A stretch of DNA of 64,000 nt from contig NZ_JARZFX010000009.1 in the NCBI RefSeq assembly GCF_036026595.1, positions 69,570 to 133,569 of the forward strand. The letters run 5' to 3'. The notes beneath the pieces are model-generated. The model had not been told where the DNA came from. It searched no databases and saw only the letters and a list, made by a program, of their open reading frames with translations. Positions 35,514-43,559 of this stretch are shown here, one piece after another (positions within the stretch are counted from its first letter, which is position 1; the number at the start of each line of letters is the position of its first letter). Source of the DNA: Virgibacillus_P tibetensis. Its GTDB lineage: Bacteria > Bacillota > Bacilli > Bacillales > Amphibacillaceae. Position numbers and translations under genes: made by a program.

Positions 35514-36431
35514 TTATTTTTTAAAGATACCCTTCAGCACAAATAATACATTTGCTGGACGTTCAGCTAACCGGCGCATATTATAGCCGTACCAATCTTT
35601 TCCGTAGGGAACATAAACACGCATTTTATAGCCTTCTTCAACAAGCCTCTTTTGTAATTCCAGTCTGATTCCAAATAGCATTTGAAACTCAAATTGCTCA
35701 CGAGGTATATCATGCTCTTTCTCCAATTGTTTCGTATATTCGATAACTGCATCGTCATGTGTAGCGATCGCTGTATAATTACCATTCAATAAATTCATCT
35801 TGATAATCTTCTTATAATTTTCATCAACGTCTTTCTTTTCAGGGAAAGCTACTTCTGGTGATTCTTTATACGCACCTTTTACAAGTCTTAAGTACGGATT
35901 GTATTCATTAAGATCCTGCAAGTCCTCTTCTACTCGATATAAATATGCTTGCAGAACTGTTCCCAGATTATCGTATTCTTTTTTTAACTCTTTAAATATA
36001 TTCAACGTCTTTTGGTAACGTTCAAAATCTTCCATATCTATCGTTACTGTAACATTGTGCTTCCTGCCGGCATCAAGGATTCTGCGCATATTTTTCATAA
36101 CGAGATCATACGAAATATCCAAGCCCATTGAAGTCATCTTTAAAGATAACTCAGAATCGAGTCCCTTTTCTGCAATAACTTCTATTGCATGTATACACTC
36201 ATCTGCAGATTCTATTGCCTCTTTTTCATTGTCGTTAAATTCACCTAAGTGATCTACCGTAACAACAAATCCATCCCTATTAATCTCTTTAATCTTCTCT
36301 GCTGCATGATCAATATCGATGCCAGCAACAAAACGAGCAGCACCAAAACGAAGCCCGTATTTTTTCGCTAATTTTGTAAGCGTTTTATTTTTCGATAAAA
36401 ACAAAAAGAAGTTACGCATAAGCTGTTCCAC
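35514..36431 (-). CDS. fadM: Proline dehydrogenase FadM/YusM
   Basis: A 305-aa FAD-dependent proline dehydrogenase that oxidises proline to pyrroline-5-carboxylate. Characteristic motifs are VTVDHLGEF, DMEDFERYQKTL, QAYLYRVEEDL, LRLVKGAYKES and YVPYGKDWYGYNMRRLAERP. It closely resembles B. subtilis YusM, whose gene likewise follows the fad genes. The start is taken as GTG at 36431, six bases after GGGGGTAA. A longer TTG-start reading (36446) would overlap that site. Confidence 0.93.
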   Translation of the reverse strand: MEQLMRNFFLFLSKNKTLTKLAKKYGLRFGAARFVAGIDIDHAAEKIKEINRDGFVVTVDHLGEFNDNEKEAIESADECIHAIEVIAEKGLDSELSLKMTSMGLDISYDLVMKNMRRILDAGRKHNVTVTIDMEDFERYQKTLNIFKELKKEYDNLGTVLQAYLYRVEEDLQDLNEYNPYLRLVKGAYKESPEVAFPEKKDVDENYKKIIKMNLLNGNYTAIATHDDAVIEYTKQLEKEHDIPREQFEFQMLFGIRLELQKRLVEEGYKMRVYVPYGKDWYGYNMRRLAERPANVLFVLKGIFKK

Positions 36432-36574
36432 GCTAATTACCCCCAAATAAAAAAATGTTTTCTATAAATATATGTTTTGCAACATCTCTATTTTATCATC
36501 TTTTCTGTAAAAGGAATATCATTTTTTGTAGAAATATATTTTGTACACCTACTAATGAAAGGATTGATCAACAG

Positions 36575-36618
36575 GCGTAATCATTCCTATTTACAAAACG
36601 TAACGATTACGGTATTAT
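36575..36618 (+). promoter_or_regulatory. znuA promoter with tandem Zur-like boxes
   Basis: Two copies resemble the Zur consensus TCGTAATnATTACGA: GCGTAATCATTCCTA at 36575-36589 and ACGTAACGATTACGG at 36598-36612. The second fits in the 17-bp spacer between a -35-like TTTACA (36590-36595) and a -10-like TATTAT (36613-36618). Zinc-loaded Zur from the gene downstream would then shut off its own operon. Confidence 0.8.
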
Positions 36619-36650
36619 AAATAGAGATATTTGTCGGGAGGAATCAGAAG

Positions 36651-37640
36651 GTGAATTTTTTAAAAGTACTTATACTTGGTTCGGTAATTGCAGTTATTTC
36701 AACAGGGTGTTCATCAGCAGACCAGACTTCAACGAATAACTCCGAAGCGTTAACAATATATACATCAATCTACCCCATACAATATGCGGTAGAGCAAATC
36801 GGTGGAGACAGTGTTTCAGTAAATACGGTATACCCGCCTGGGGTAGATGCACATACGTATGAACCTACTTCTAAGGACATTACGTCAATTGCTAAAAGCG
36901 ATGCATTTATTTATTTAGGTGCTGGAATGGAAGGTTTTGCAGAGAGTGCTGCCAATGCCCTTTCCTCTCAAGATGTACAGTTGCTTGAAATAGGAGAAAA
37001 CGATGAGTTATTTCATGCTGAGGAAGTCTCTGATCACAAAAACGGGCACGATGACGACTCCGATAACCATGAAGATGAGCATGAAGATGAGCAAACTGAC
37101 GATGAACACAACCACGGCGATCATGATCCGCATATTTGGCTGGACCCATTGCGTATGATAGAACTAGCAGAGATGATTAAAGAAGAACTTATTTCATTAA
37201 ACCCAGAAGAAGAAGCTCAATACAATGAAAACTTTACTTCATTAAAGTCAGATTTAGTTATATTAGATGAAAGTTTTGCTGAAATAATAAACATGAAGAA
37301 CAATAAACATATCCTTGTATCACATGCAGCATACGGTTATTGGGAAGAACGTTACGGGATTGAGCAACTTGCGATTAATGGTTTATCATCTAGCAGTGAA
37401 CCATCACAAAAACAGTTAACTGAAATTATTGATCAAGCAAGAGAACATAACTTAGACTATATTATTTTTGAACAAAACAGTTCAAATCGTGTGTCCGAGA
37501 TTATTCAAGATCAAATTGGTGCTGAAACATTAACAATTCATAACCTATCCGTTCTAACAAAAGAGGATTTAGAAGAAGAAAAGGATTATATGTCTTTAAT
37601 GAACGATAATCTGGAAGTGCTTGACAAGGCAATGAAATAA
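36651..37640 (+). CDS. znuA: Zinc-binding lipoprotein of ABC importer (ZnuA/AdcA type)
   Basis: A 329-aa solute-binding lipoprotein of the cluster A-1 metal family. The lipobox is STGCSS (Cys20). Metal-ligand motifs are YPPGVDAHTYEPT, a His/Asp/Glu-rich loop (HDDDSDNHEDEHEDEQ and following HNHGDHDPH), DPHIWLDP, and HAAYGYWEERYG. The His-rich loop marks it as a zinc rather than manganese receptor. The start is GTG at 36651 behind CGGGAGG. It heads znuA-znuC-znuB-zur and is preceded by Zur-like boxes. Confidence 0.93.
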   Translation: MNFLKVLILGSVIAVISTGCSSADQTSTNNSEALTIYTSIYPIQYAVEQIGGDSVSVNTVYPPGVDAHTYEPTSKDITSIAKSDAFIYLGAGMEGFAESAANALSSQDVQLLEIGENDELFHAEEVSDHKNGHDDDSDNHEDEHEDEQTDDEHNHGDHDPHIWLDPLRMIELAEMIKEELISLNPEEEAQYNENFTSLKSDLVILDESFAEIINMKNNKHILVSHAAYGYWEERYGIEQLAINGLSSSSEPSQKQLTEIIDQAREHNLDYIIFEQNSSNRVSEIIQDQIGAETLTIHNLSVLTKEDLEEEKDYMSLMNDNLEVLDKAMK

Positions 37641-37685
37641 TTGCTTATGCAGTTCCATTGATTGATCTTTAAAAGGAGCGTAATT

Positions 37686-38441
37686 ATGACAGAACCGGTT
37701 GTTACCATGAAAAATATTAGTTTTTCCTATGAACAAAAATGCGTATTGGATCATATAAACTTTGAAATACCGCGTGGATCCTTTATGGGATTGGTTGGTC
37801 CTAATGGCGGTGGAAAAACAACCTTGATAAAACTCATACTTGGTTTATTAAAACCAGATGAAGGTTCCATTGAACTATTTGATAAGCCATTCGAGAAATA
37901 TGATGAATGGGATAATGTTGGATTCGTCTCACAGAAAGCAAATTCATTTAATAAAGGCTTTCCAGCAACTGTATTTGAAGTAGTCTCCATGGGCTTAACT
38001 GCCAAGATAGGTTATTTAAAATTTCTTAACAAAAAACATAAAGCGAAAATACTGCATGCACTTAAACAAGTTGACATGCTCGATTATACCTATCAGAATA
38101 TCGGAAACTTATCTGGTGGCCAGCAACAGCGGGTATTTATAGCACGCTCCTTAGTGAGTGATCCAGAGTTACTAATTTTGGACGAGCCCACTGTTGGAGT
38201 GGATTATGAAAATGTAAAACGGTTTTATGAATTACTGCATCAGTTAAACAATGAACGTAATATTACACTATTATTAGTGTCACATGATACTGGTACGATG
38301 ACTGAGCATGCAACGGATATAGTCTGTTTAAACAAAACCCTCCATTTTCACGGTAAACCCGAAGAATACACATCACTTACAGAAAAAGACTTATCGGAAT
38401 TTTATGGTCATCCTGTAAACATAGTTACACACGATCATTAA
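37686..38441 (+). CDS. znuC: Zinc ABC transporter ATP-binding protein ZnuC
   Basis: A 251-aa ABC ATPase. Walker A is GPNGGGKTT, the signature LSGGQQQRVFIARSL, and Walker B ELLILDEPTVGVD. It energises zinc import with ZnuA and ZnuB. The ATG at 37686 follows AAAAGGAG; the frame open from 37662 lacks such a site. It is separated from znuA by 45 bp. Confidence 0.93.
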   Translation: MTEPVVTMKNISFSYEQKCVLDHINFEIPRGSFMGLVGPNGGGKTTLIKLILGLLKPDEGSIELFDKPFEKYDEWDNVGFVSQKANSFNKGFPATVFEVVSMGLTAKIGYLKFLNKKHKAKILHALKQVDMLDYTYQNIGNLSGGQQQRVFIARSLVSDPELLILDEPTVGVDYENVKRFYELLHQLNNERNITLLLVSHDTGTMTEHATDIVCLNKTLHFHGKPEEYTSLTEKDLSEFYGHPVNIVTHDH

Positions 38442-38457
38442 TGTTGGAGGCAATCAT

Positions 38458-39312
38458 ATGCTAGCAGATTTTTTTGAATACGATTTTTTGCGTAATACCT
38501 TTTTAACTGGACTATTAATTGGAATTATCGCCCCATTACTTGGGACATTTATTGTAGTAAGAAGACTTTCCTTAATAGCTGATGCGCTGTCCCATGTAAC
38601 GTTAGCTGGAATTGCCTTCGGATTAATGCTTGAAAAAAAGTACGCTGTAACATTTATTTCGCCCATCTATAGTGGGATGGCCTTTTCCGTTCTCGGATCA
38701 GTTTTCATAGAGAAACTTCGTGGTGTATACAAAGCTTATCAAGAGCTCGCTATACCGATTATCCTTTCAGGTGGTGTAGGATTAAGTGTTATCTTCATAT
38801 CATTTGCGGATGGTTTTAATACAGAGCTGTTTAACTACTTATTCGGTTCCGTTTCTGCAGTTAGCCAAAACGATCTTTATACAATAGCAGGAATATCCAT
38901 TTTTATCATCCTGGTTATTGGCTTATTTTATAAGGAATTATTTACTCTTTCATTTGATGAAGAACATGCTGCGATATCTGGCATTCATTCAAAACGAATT
39001 CATTTACTCTTTATAGTATTAACTGCTTTAGTTATTGCTGCGTCTATACGAATCGTTGGTGTCCTGCTAGTATCAGCATTAATGACTCTGCCTGTCGCTG
39101 CTAGTATGCGGTTGGCTAAGGGGTTTAAACAAATGATGTTTTTATCTATTGTGTTTGGTGAGGCAGCTGTTATTATAGGTTTAATATCCGGTTATTATCT
39201 AAGTATTCCACCTGGGGGTACGATAGTTATGGTCTCTATTATCATTTTACTATTGTCTATTAGTGTAAAACGGTTTAATTTATCTTCGAGAAAAGTGGGT
39301 GAAGCTGAATGA
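38458..39312 (+). CDS. znuB: Zinc ABC transporter permease ZnuB
   Basis: A 284-aa ABC-3 family permease with about eight hydrophobic segments. Family motifs include GIIAPLLGTFIVVRRLSLIADALSHVTLAG near the N-terminus and the EEHAAISG loop. The ATG at 38458 has TTGGAGG ahead. Its last codons overlap the zur start by 4 bp (ATGA), so transporter and regulator are coupled. Confidence 0.93.
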   Translation: MLADFFEYDFLRNTFLTGLLIGIIAPLLGTFIVVRRLSLIADALSHVTLAGIAFGLMLEKKYAVTFISPIYSGMAFSVLGSVFIEKLRGVYKAYQELAIPIILSGGVGLSVIFISFADGFNTELFNYLFGSVSAVSQNDLYTIAGISIFIILVIGLFYKELFTLSFDEEHAAISGIHSKRIHLLFIVLTALVIAASIRIVGVLLVSALMTLPVAASMRLAKGFKQMMFLSIVFGEAAVIIGLISGYYLSIPPGGTIVMVSIIILLLSISVKRFNLSSRKVGEAE

Positions 39313-39722
39313 ATATAGAGGATGCAATAAAGCTTTTAAAAGAAAAAGGTTATAAAGCTACTGGAAAACGAAAGGAAATACTGGTGTATTTTGAAGATGC
39401 AGATGGTTATCGCAGTGCAAAGGACTTAATTCAGCACTTAGAATTAAGCTATGAAGGAATAAGCTTTGATACAGTGTACCGGAATTTATATCTCTACAAT
39501 GAAGTTGGTATTCTGGAAACTACTGAATTAAATGGCGAGAGACTTTTTCGTATGAATTGCTCACGGCACCACCACCATCATTTCATATGTAATGATTGTG
39601 GTAAAACAAAAGAAATTTCTGTCTGTCCTATGGATGAGGTTCATCATGCTCTGGCAAACTACGCAATTGAGGGTCATAAATTCGAAATTTATGGTCGTTG
39701 CCCTGGATGTCAATTAGCATGA
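39309..39722 (+). CDS. zur: Fur-family zinc uptake repressor Zur
   Basis: A 137-aa Fur-family regulator. The winged helix is at about 5-80 (RSAKDLIQHLELSYEGISFDTVYRNLYLY). The Cys4 structural site is formed by ICNDCGK and GRCPGC, with a His-rich sensory stretch CSRHHHHHF. The operon context with znuABC and the Zur-like boxes identify it as Zur rather than Fur or PerR. The stop overlaps the crcB start (ATGA), which ties its translation to the fluoride channel genes. Confidence 0.92.
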   Translation: MNIEDAIKLLKEKGYKATGKRKEILVYFEDADGYRSAKDLIQHLELSYEGISFDTVYRNLYLYNEVGILETTELNGERLFRMNCSRHHHHHFICNDCGKTKEISVCPMDEVHHALANYAIEGHKFEIYGRCPGCQLA

Positions 39723-40117
39723 AATTGAATAAAGAGTTAAAAATATATATAGCAATTGGTATCGGTGGGATGCTAGGCGCAGTAGGACGATATAGCATTT
39801 CCACTTTATGGGCTGGTGGTTATGGTTTTCCATATGCTACTTTAACGGCTAATTTAATCGGCTGTTTTCTACTCAGCTTTTTATTAAACCATAATGCAAT
39901 TAAGAAAAAGCTTTCACCTATAATCTTTGCATCGCTTAGCATTGGTATAATTGGTGCTTTTACTACCTTCTCCACTTTTGCGGTTGAAACTGTGGAGCTA
40001 TGGAGTACAAGCGCCTTTATAGCAATTAGTTACATACTTATTAGTATAGCCGGTGGTTTAACCTGTTGCTACGGTGGTTACAAATTTGCTTTAAATAAAA
40101 AGAAGGTCATCCAATGA
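39719..40117 (+). CDS. crcB1: Fluoride channel CrcB/Fluc subunit 1
   Basis: A 132-aa four-helix CrcB/Fluc protein that lets fluoride leave the cell. Motifs are IGGMLGAVGRYSIS, TLTANLIGCFLLSF and GIIGAFTTFSTFAVETV. A frame extends to 39698 inside zur, but the ATG at 39719 overlaps the zur TGA and the protein then starts MKLNKELKIYI. Pairs of crcB genes often encode a two-subunit channel. No fluoride riboswitch can be present, because there is no leader between the genes. Confidence 0.92.
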   Translation: MKLNKELKIYIAIGIGGMLGAVGRYSISTLWAGGYGFPYATLTANLIGCFLLSFLLNHNAIKKKLSPIIFASLSIGIIGAFTTFSTFAVETVELWSTSAFIAISYILISIAGGLTCCYGGYKFALNKKKVIQ

Positions 40118-40458
40118 ATATTCTGCTTGTAGCAATTGGTGGCTTTCTAGGAAGTTTCGTTAGATATTACGTGGCTGTTAATACGGATAGGCGCCTTATT
40201 GGAACATGGATAGCCAATGTTACTGGATCTGGATTATTTGCCTTTACTTTTCATTTTCACCAAACAGGAATCACTCCAGAATGGCTGTGGATCTTAATGG
40301 GTATTGGATTTTGTGGTGCCTATACTACTTTTTCTACCTTTGGAAATGAAACGCTCCAATTGATTTTAGAAAAGAGATATGTTACAGCATTACACTATGT
40401 TATAAGCTCTACCTTCGTGTCATTATTAATTGTCGTTAGTATTTTGTATATTCTATAA
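40114..40458 (+). CDS. crcB2: Fluoride channel CrcB/Fluc subunit 2
   Basis: A 114-aa CrcB/Fluc protein with the same hallmark segments (IGGFLGSFVRYYVA; WIANVTGSGLFAFTF; GIGFCGAYTTFSTFGNETLQL). It starts within the last codon and stop of crcB1 (4-bp overlap). It presumably pairs with crcB1, since many Firmicutes carry two dissimilar copies. It is the last gene of the znu-zur-crcB run; I see no clear hairpin before the next gene. Confidence 0.92.
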   Translation: MNILLVAIGGFLGSFVRYYVAVNTDRRLIGTWIANVTGSGLFAFTFHFHQTGITPEWLWILMGIGFCGAYTTFSTFGNETLQLILEKRYVTALHYVISSTFVSLLIVVSILYIL

Positions 40459-40542
40459 TAACTAATCCATTATTCTCCAAAAATTTCTTCTTTTCATGTA
40501 TACTACCTTTATACATAGGGACAAAGTAGGAGGAGGATAAGT

Positions 40543-41778
40543 TTGCTTTTTAAAAAAAGAGGAATCATTTATGGAATTCTTGCGCTTACGCTGACTGCAT
40601 TTATTTTATTTATAATTATTATGCAGGATAGATTCACCAATCACACAGAAACTGTACAAAAGGATTCTTATATCGAACAGGATAAACTAGATGATAAAGA
40701 AGAAAAAACTGATGTAGAAGAGGACAAAATAGATCGACCTGATGAATTACATGTTGATAAGAAAGAAGCCGATAAGGAGCCTGAGAATAAATCAGAAGAA
40801 TTAAGAAAGAACAAAGAAAATATAAAAGAACAAGAAAATGAGGTAACTTTTACAAATAAATACGTGAACGTTTCTTCATTAAACGTTAGGACGGATCCTA
40901 ATGCGCAAAGTAGTGTTATTGACGTATTAACAATTAATCAGACCATAGAAGCCGAAAACACAAATACCGATAATGGTTGGGTTAAAATTCGGGTCAATGA
41001 CATTGCAGGTTATGTTAATAGTAAATACCTTTCGGATGATAAAACAATTATAGAAACGAGTAATACTAGTTCTTCAGAGACGAAAAAGAAAACCATGGAA
41101 ACAGAAAATAAAGAGAAGGAATCAACCAATAAGACTTCTACTACTGAGGATAAAGACAATAACCCCCAACCAATAGTGAAAAATGATGCTGATAAACTTC
41201 ATTCCGTCGACGGGAATAACCAACTTATACTAGTTACGAGCAATGGGTATGGGACAAGCAGAGCAACTATCCAAACATTTGAAAGAGATGGCTCAGGTAA
41301 ATGGCAGCAAGTTTTAAATGTACCTGGATTTATCGGTAAAAACGGCTTTGCTGATTCTAAAGTAGAAGGTGACGGGAAGAGCCCAACTGGAAAATACAGT
41401 ATTGGTACAGCCTTTGGACGAGCTGGAAATCCTGGTACGAAATTACCTTATAAAGCAATTACTGCTGACGACGTCTGGGTAGATGATTCAAACTCTGTTT
41501 TGTATAATTCATGGCAATCGAAGGAGAAAACAAATGATCAATGGAATAGTGCAGAGAACATGGATATTGAACTTTATACGCACGGGTTTGTAATTAATTA
41601 TAATACTGAGCGAGTTGCAGGAAAGGGAAGTGCTATATTTTTCCATATAGCCAATGGCCATACACTTGGCTGTACTGGGGTCTCCCAGTCAAATATGATC
41701 TCTATACTTAATTGGATAGACCCAGCCAAAAACCCTGTTATTATTCAAACACCTGATAGCGGATTAGGTCACTATTAA
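40543..41778 (+). CDS. Membrane-anchored SH3 and L,D-transpeptidase domain protein
   Basis: A 411-aa cell-wall protein. An N-terminal membrane anchor (about 8-27) precedes a charged Glu/Lys/Asp linker (about 38-100), an SH3b domain (about 104-165, VSSLNVRTDPNAQSSVI) and a second linker. The C-terminal catalytic domain has the YkuD-like active motif HIANGHTLGCTGVS, with His373 and Cys377. The family forms or edits peptidoglycan cross-links. The start is TTG at 40543 behind AGGAGGAGG. It appears to be a single-gene unit with its own terminator. Confidence 0.85.
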   Translation: MLFKKRGIIYGILALTLTAFILFIIIMQDRFTNHTETVQKDSYIEQDKLDDKEEKTDVEEDKIDRPDELHVDKKEADKEPENKSEELRKNKENIKEQENEVTFTNKYVNVSSLNVRTDPNAQSSVIDVLTINQTIEAENTNTDNGWVKIRVNDIAGYVNSKYLSDDKTIIETSNTSSSETKKKTMETENKEKESTNKTSTTEDKDNNPQPIVKNDADKLHSVDGNNQLILVTSNGYGTSRATIQTFERDGSGKWQQVLNVPGFIGKNGFADSKVEGDGKSPTGKYSIGTAFGRAGNPGTKLPYKAITADDVWVDDSNSVLYNSWQSKEKTNDQWNSAENMDIELYTHGFVINYNTERVAGKGSAIFFHIANGHTLGCTGVSQSNMISILNWIDPAKNPVIIQTPDSGLGHY

Positions 41779-41782
41779 TTTT

Positions 41783-41815
41783 AAAAGAGCTTGAGAACCT
41801 CTCTCAAGCTCTTTT
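41783..41815 (+). terminator. Terminator between L,D-transpeptidase and VLRF1-like genes
   Basis: AAAAGAGCTTGAG / CTCAAGCTCTTTT is a perfect 13-bp stem with a 7-nt loop lying between converging genes, and works in both directions. Confidence 0.85.
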
Positions 41816-41820
41816 CATTA

Positions 41821-42624
41821 TTATCCAAACACTTCCTGGAGCACTTTTGTTTCTTCATGATCCAGCATATTCTTCTGAATTACCTCATCAACTGGTTTGT
41901 TCATTTGTTTTTTTAACTCATTGGAAGAATCGGCTTCGCCTACAATATAGATTTTTTCCCAGTTATTCTCTTTCGCGCGCCTATCTAGCTTAGGTGCTAT
42001 TTTTTTATACCAACGCTGTTGATTAGCTTCATAACGCGCTTCAAAATTATCTTTCTGTAAGTTGGTGGAACCTGGGCCCATTGCTGTATTCCCTTTACGT
42101 GGTCCTAATTTTTGTCGCCAATCATCGGTATTTAAATCCAATTCATAGGAATCAGTTCCCTGAATTTCATTTAAATAAGATTCAATAATCTTAACTTCAC
42201 TTTGTTGGACTAGGATGATTCCTGATTTAGGAAAAAGCTCTTGGAGTTTTTTTAATTGACCTAATTCAGGGGTTTCCTGCCAGAAAAATTCAGTCTTTAA
42301 ACGCATCTGTATTCTATCAGCAAACCAAACCTCCTCATCTGCAGTAGCAAATACGACTACACCCTTTAGAAACTCAAGTTCATTTGCGTGCACAAATTTT
42401 TCAACTTTTTTCTTTACCAACTGGAAATTTTTTAATTCTTCCTTGTTATCATCTTCCTCTAAATATTGCTCGAAATTCCTCATGCCATTTTTAAAGTTAA
42501 TCTTCCACTTTCCACCTTGCTGGTCAGGATCAGATGGATCTGTATTTAAGTACATAGTAAAAACTTTGTTTGGGCCGTCTTTTCTAATTTTCGCCATTTC
42601 CTTCAGTTCTTTATTTAAATCCAT
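41821..42624 (-). CDS. VLRF1-family aeRF1-type release factor-like protein
   Basis: A 267-aa cytoplasmic protein of the group annotated in Bacillus as VLRF1 family, related to the archaeal-eukaryotic release factor 1 and peptidyl-tRNA hydrolase fold. It starts MDLNKELKEMAKIRKDGPNK. The N-terminal part VFTMYLNTDPSDPD and the C-terminal IYIVGEADSSNELKKQM are recognisable. A possible loop equivalent to the release-factor GGQ is GPRKGNTAMGPGS, but a true GGQ is absent. If it acts on ribosomes it would be a rescue factor; that is unproven. It stands alone. Confidence 0.7.
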   Translation of the reverse strand: MDLNKELKEMAKIRKDGPNKVFTMYLNTDPSDPDQQGGKWKINFKNGMRNFEQYLEEDDNKEELKNFQLVKKKVEKFVHANELEFLKGVVVFATADEEVWFADRIQMRLKTEFFWQETPELGQLKKLQELFPKSGIILVQQSEVKIIESYLNEIQGTDSYELDLNTDDWRQKLGPRKGNTAMGPGSTNLQKDNFEARYEANQQRWYKKIAPKLDRRAKENNWEKIYIVGEADSSNELKKQMNKPVDEVIQKNMLDHEETKVLQEVFG

Positions 42625-42711
42625 ATAACAGGGACACTCCTTTAACTAAAATTAAGCATTTGCTTACTAGTATTTATCCTATCTACCACACCTGTAAACA
42701 TAATAACTTAC

Positions 42712-43026
42712 TTAAGATATCAATTTTAATCCTACCGCGGCAGATAGTACCATACTAATAAATAATAACCTGCGCCAATCTCTTGATTCCTGATAAAAAA
42801 TCATCCCGACAAGTGCACTTCCAACTGTCCCCATTCCTGTCCAGACTGCATAGGCAGTACCCATTGGAATACTCTCCATTGCAATAGAAAGAAAAATAAA
42901 ACTGAAAATAAAGCCACCAAATAAATAAAGAAAGGAAGATACGTTTTTTTGCATGTTAATTTTATTTATACCCATAACCCCTATAACTTCACCTGCTCCA
43001 GCTAGCACTAGAAATACCCAGGCCAT
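42712..43026 (-). CDS. SMR-family guanidinium exporter subunit
   Basis: A 104-aa four-helix SMR protein with the conserved membrane Glu in its first helix (LAGAGEVIGVMGI). It overlaps the end of the first SMR gene by a single base, so the pair is likely to form a heterodimer, like YkkC/YkkD. The guanidine-I riboswitch ahead of the pair indicates guanidinium as substrate. Earlier literature calls such pairs multidrug pumps. Confidence 0.88.
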   Translation of the reverse strand: MAWVFLVLAGAGEVIGVMGINKINMQKNVSSFLYLFGGFIFSFIFLSIAMESIPMGTAYAVWTGMGTVGSALVGMIFYQESRDWRRLLFISMVLSAAVGLKLIS

Positions 43027-43367
43027 TATTGGCGCCCCCCTTCTTGATCGATACCCGGCGTAATTGTTTTAAGACCTATAACGCCACATAGTAGTAGTAA
43101 AATTAGTAAAGCTTTGGCTAGTTGGAATGGTTCTCCAAATACTAAAATTTCCAAAATAACTGTCCCTGTCGTTCCCATTCCCGTAAACACAGCATATGTC
43201 GTTCCAACAGGCAATCTTCTTGAAGCGATAATAAGTAAGTGCATACTTATATAAATTGCTATAGCAGTTAATAGCCATGTTCCTAAATTAAAAGAATGCT
43301 TTAAACCAATAACCCAACCAATCTCAAACAATCCAGCTATAAAAACAAAATTCCAATCCTTTTTCAT
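43026..43367 (-). CDS. SMR-family guanidinium exporter subunit (first gene of pair)
   Basis: A 113-aa four-helix SMR transporter. The conserved Glu lies in AGLFEIGWVIGLKHS, the pattern of the Gdx-type guanidinium exporters. I set the start at the ATG 43367 behind GAGGTG; the frame open to 43388 has no better site. The riboswitch and terminator lie directly upstream, so guanidinium should induce the gene. Confidence 0.88.
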   Translation of the reverse strand: MKKDWNFVFIAGLFEIGWVIGLKHSFNLGTWLLTAIAIYISMHLLIIASRRLPVGTTYAVFTGMGTTGTVILEILVFGEPFQLAKALLILLLLCGVIGLKTITPGIDQEGGRQ

Positions 43368-43392
43368 TACAAACACCTCAATCAGCAAATTA

Positions 43393-43520
43393 AAAATGCC
43401 CGAGAAGATATCATCTAAATAGTAGATATCCTCCCGGGCTTTTGTCCCTCCGTGTACACGTACGTGCGTTTTCTCTCGGACCAGACCAAAATAGTTTTGC
43501 GGAACCCTAGAAAACCTTTA
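43393..43520 (-). promoter_or_regulatory. Guanidine-I (ykkC) riboswitch with expression platform
   Basis: On the minus strand the leader shows the conserved guanidine-I pieces in order: CTAGGGTTCCGC, CTGGTCCGAGAGAAA, CACGGAGGGACAAAAG and CCCGGGAG. Immediately after comes a terminator stem built from GCCCGGGAGGATATC and GATATCTTCTCGGGC and then TTTTTAA. The GCCCGGGAG needed by the aptamer is also the 5' arm of the terminator, so guanidinium binding should prevent termination. Confidence 0.94.
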
Positions 43521-43559
43521 TGCAATTATTGAAAAGTATAACGTCAATTTAAACAATGG

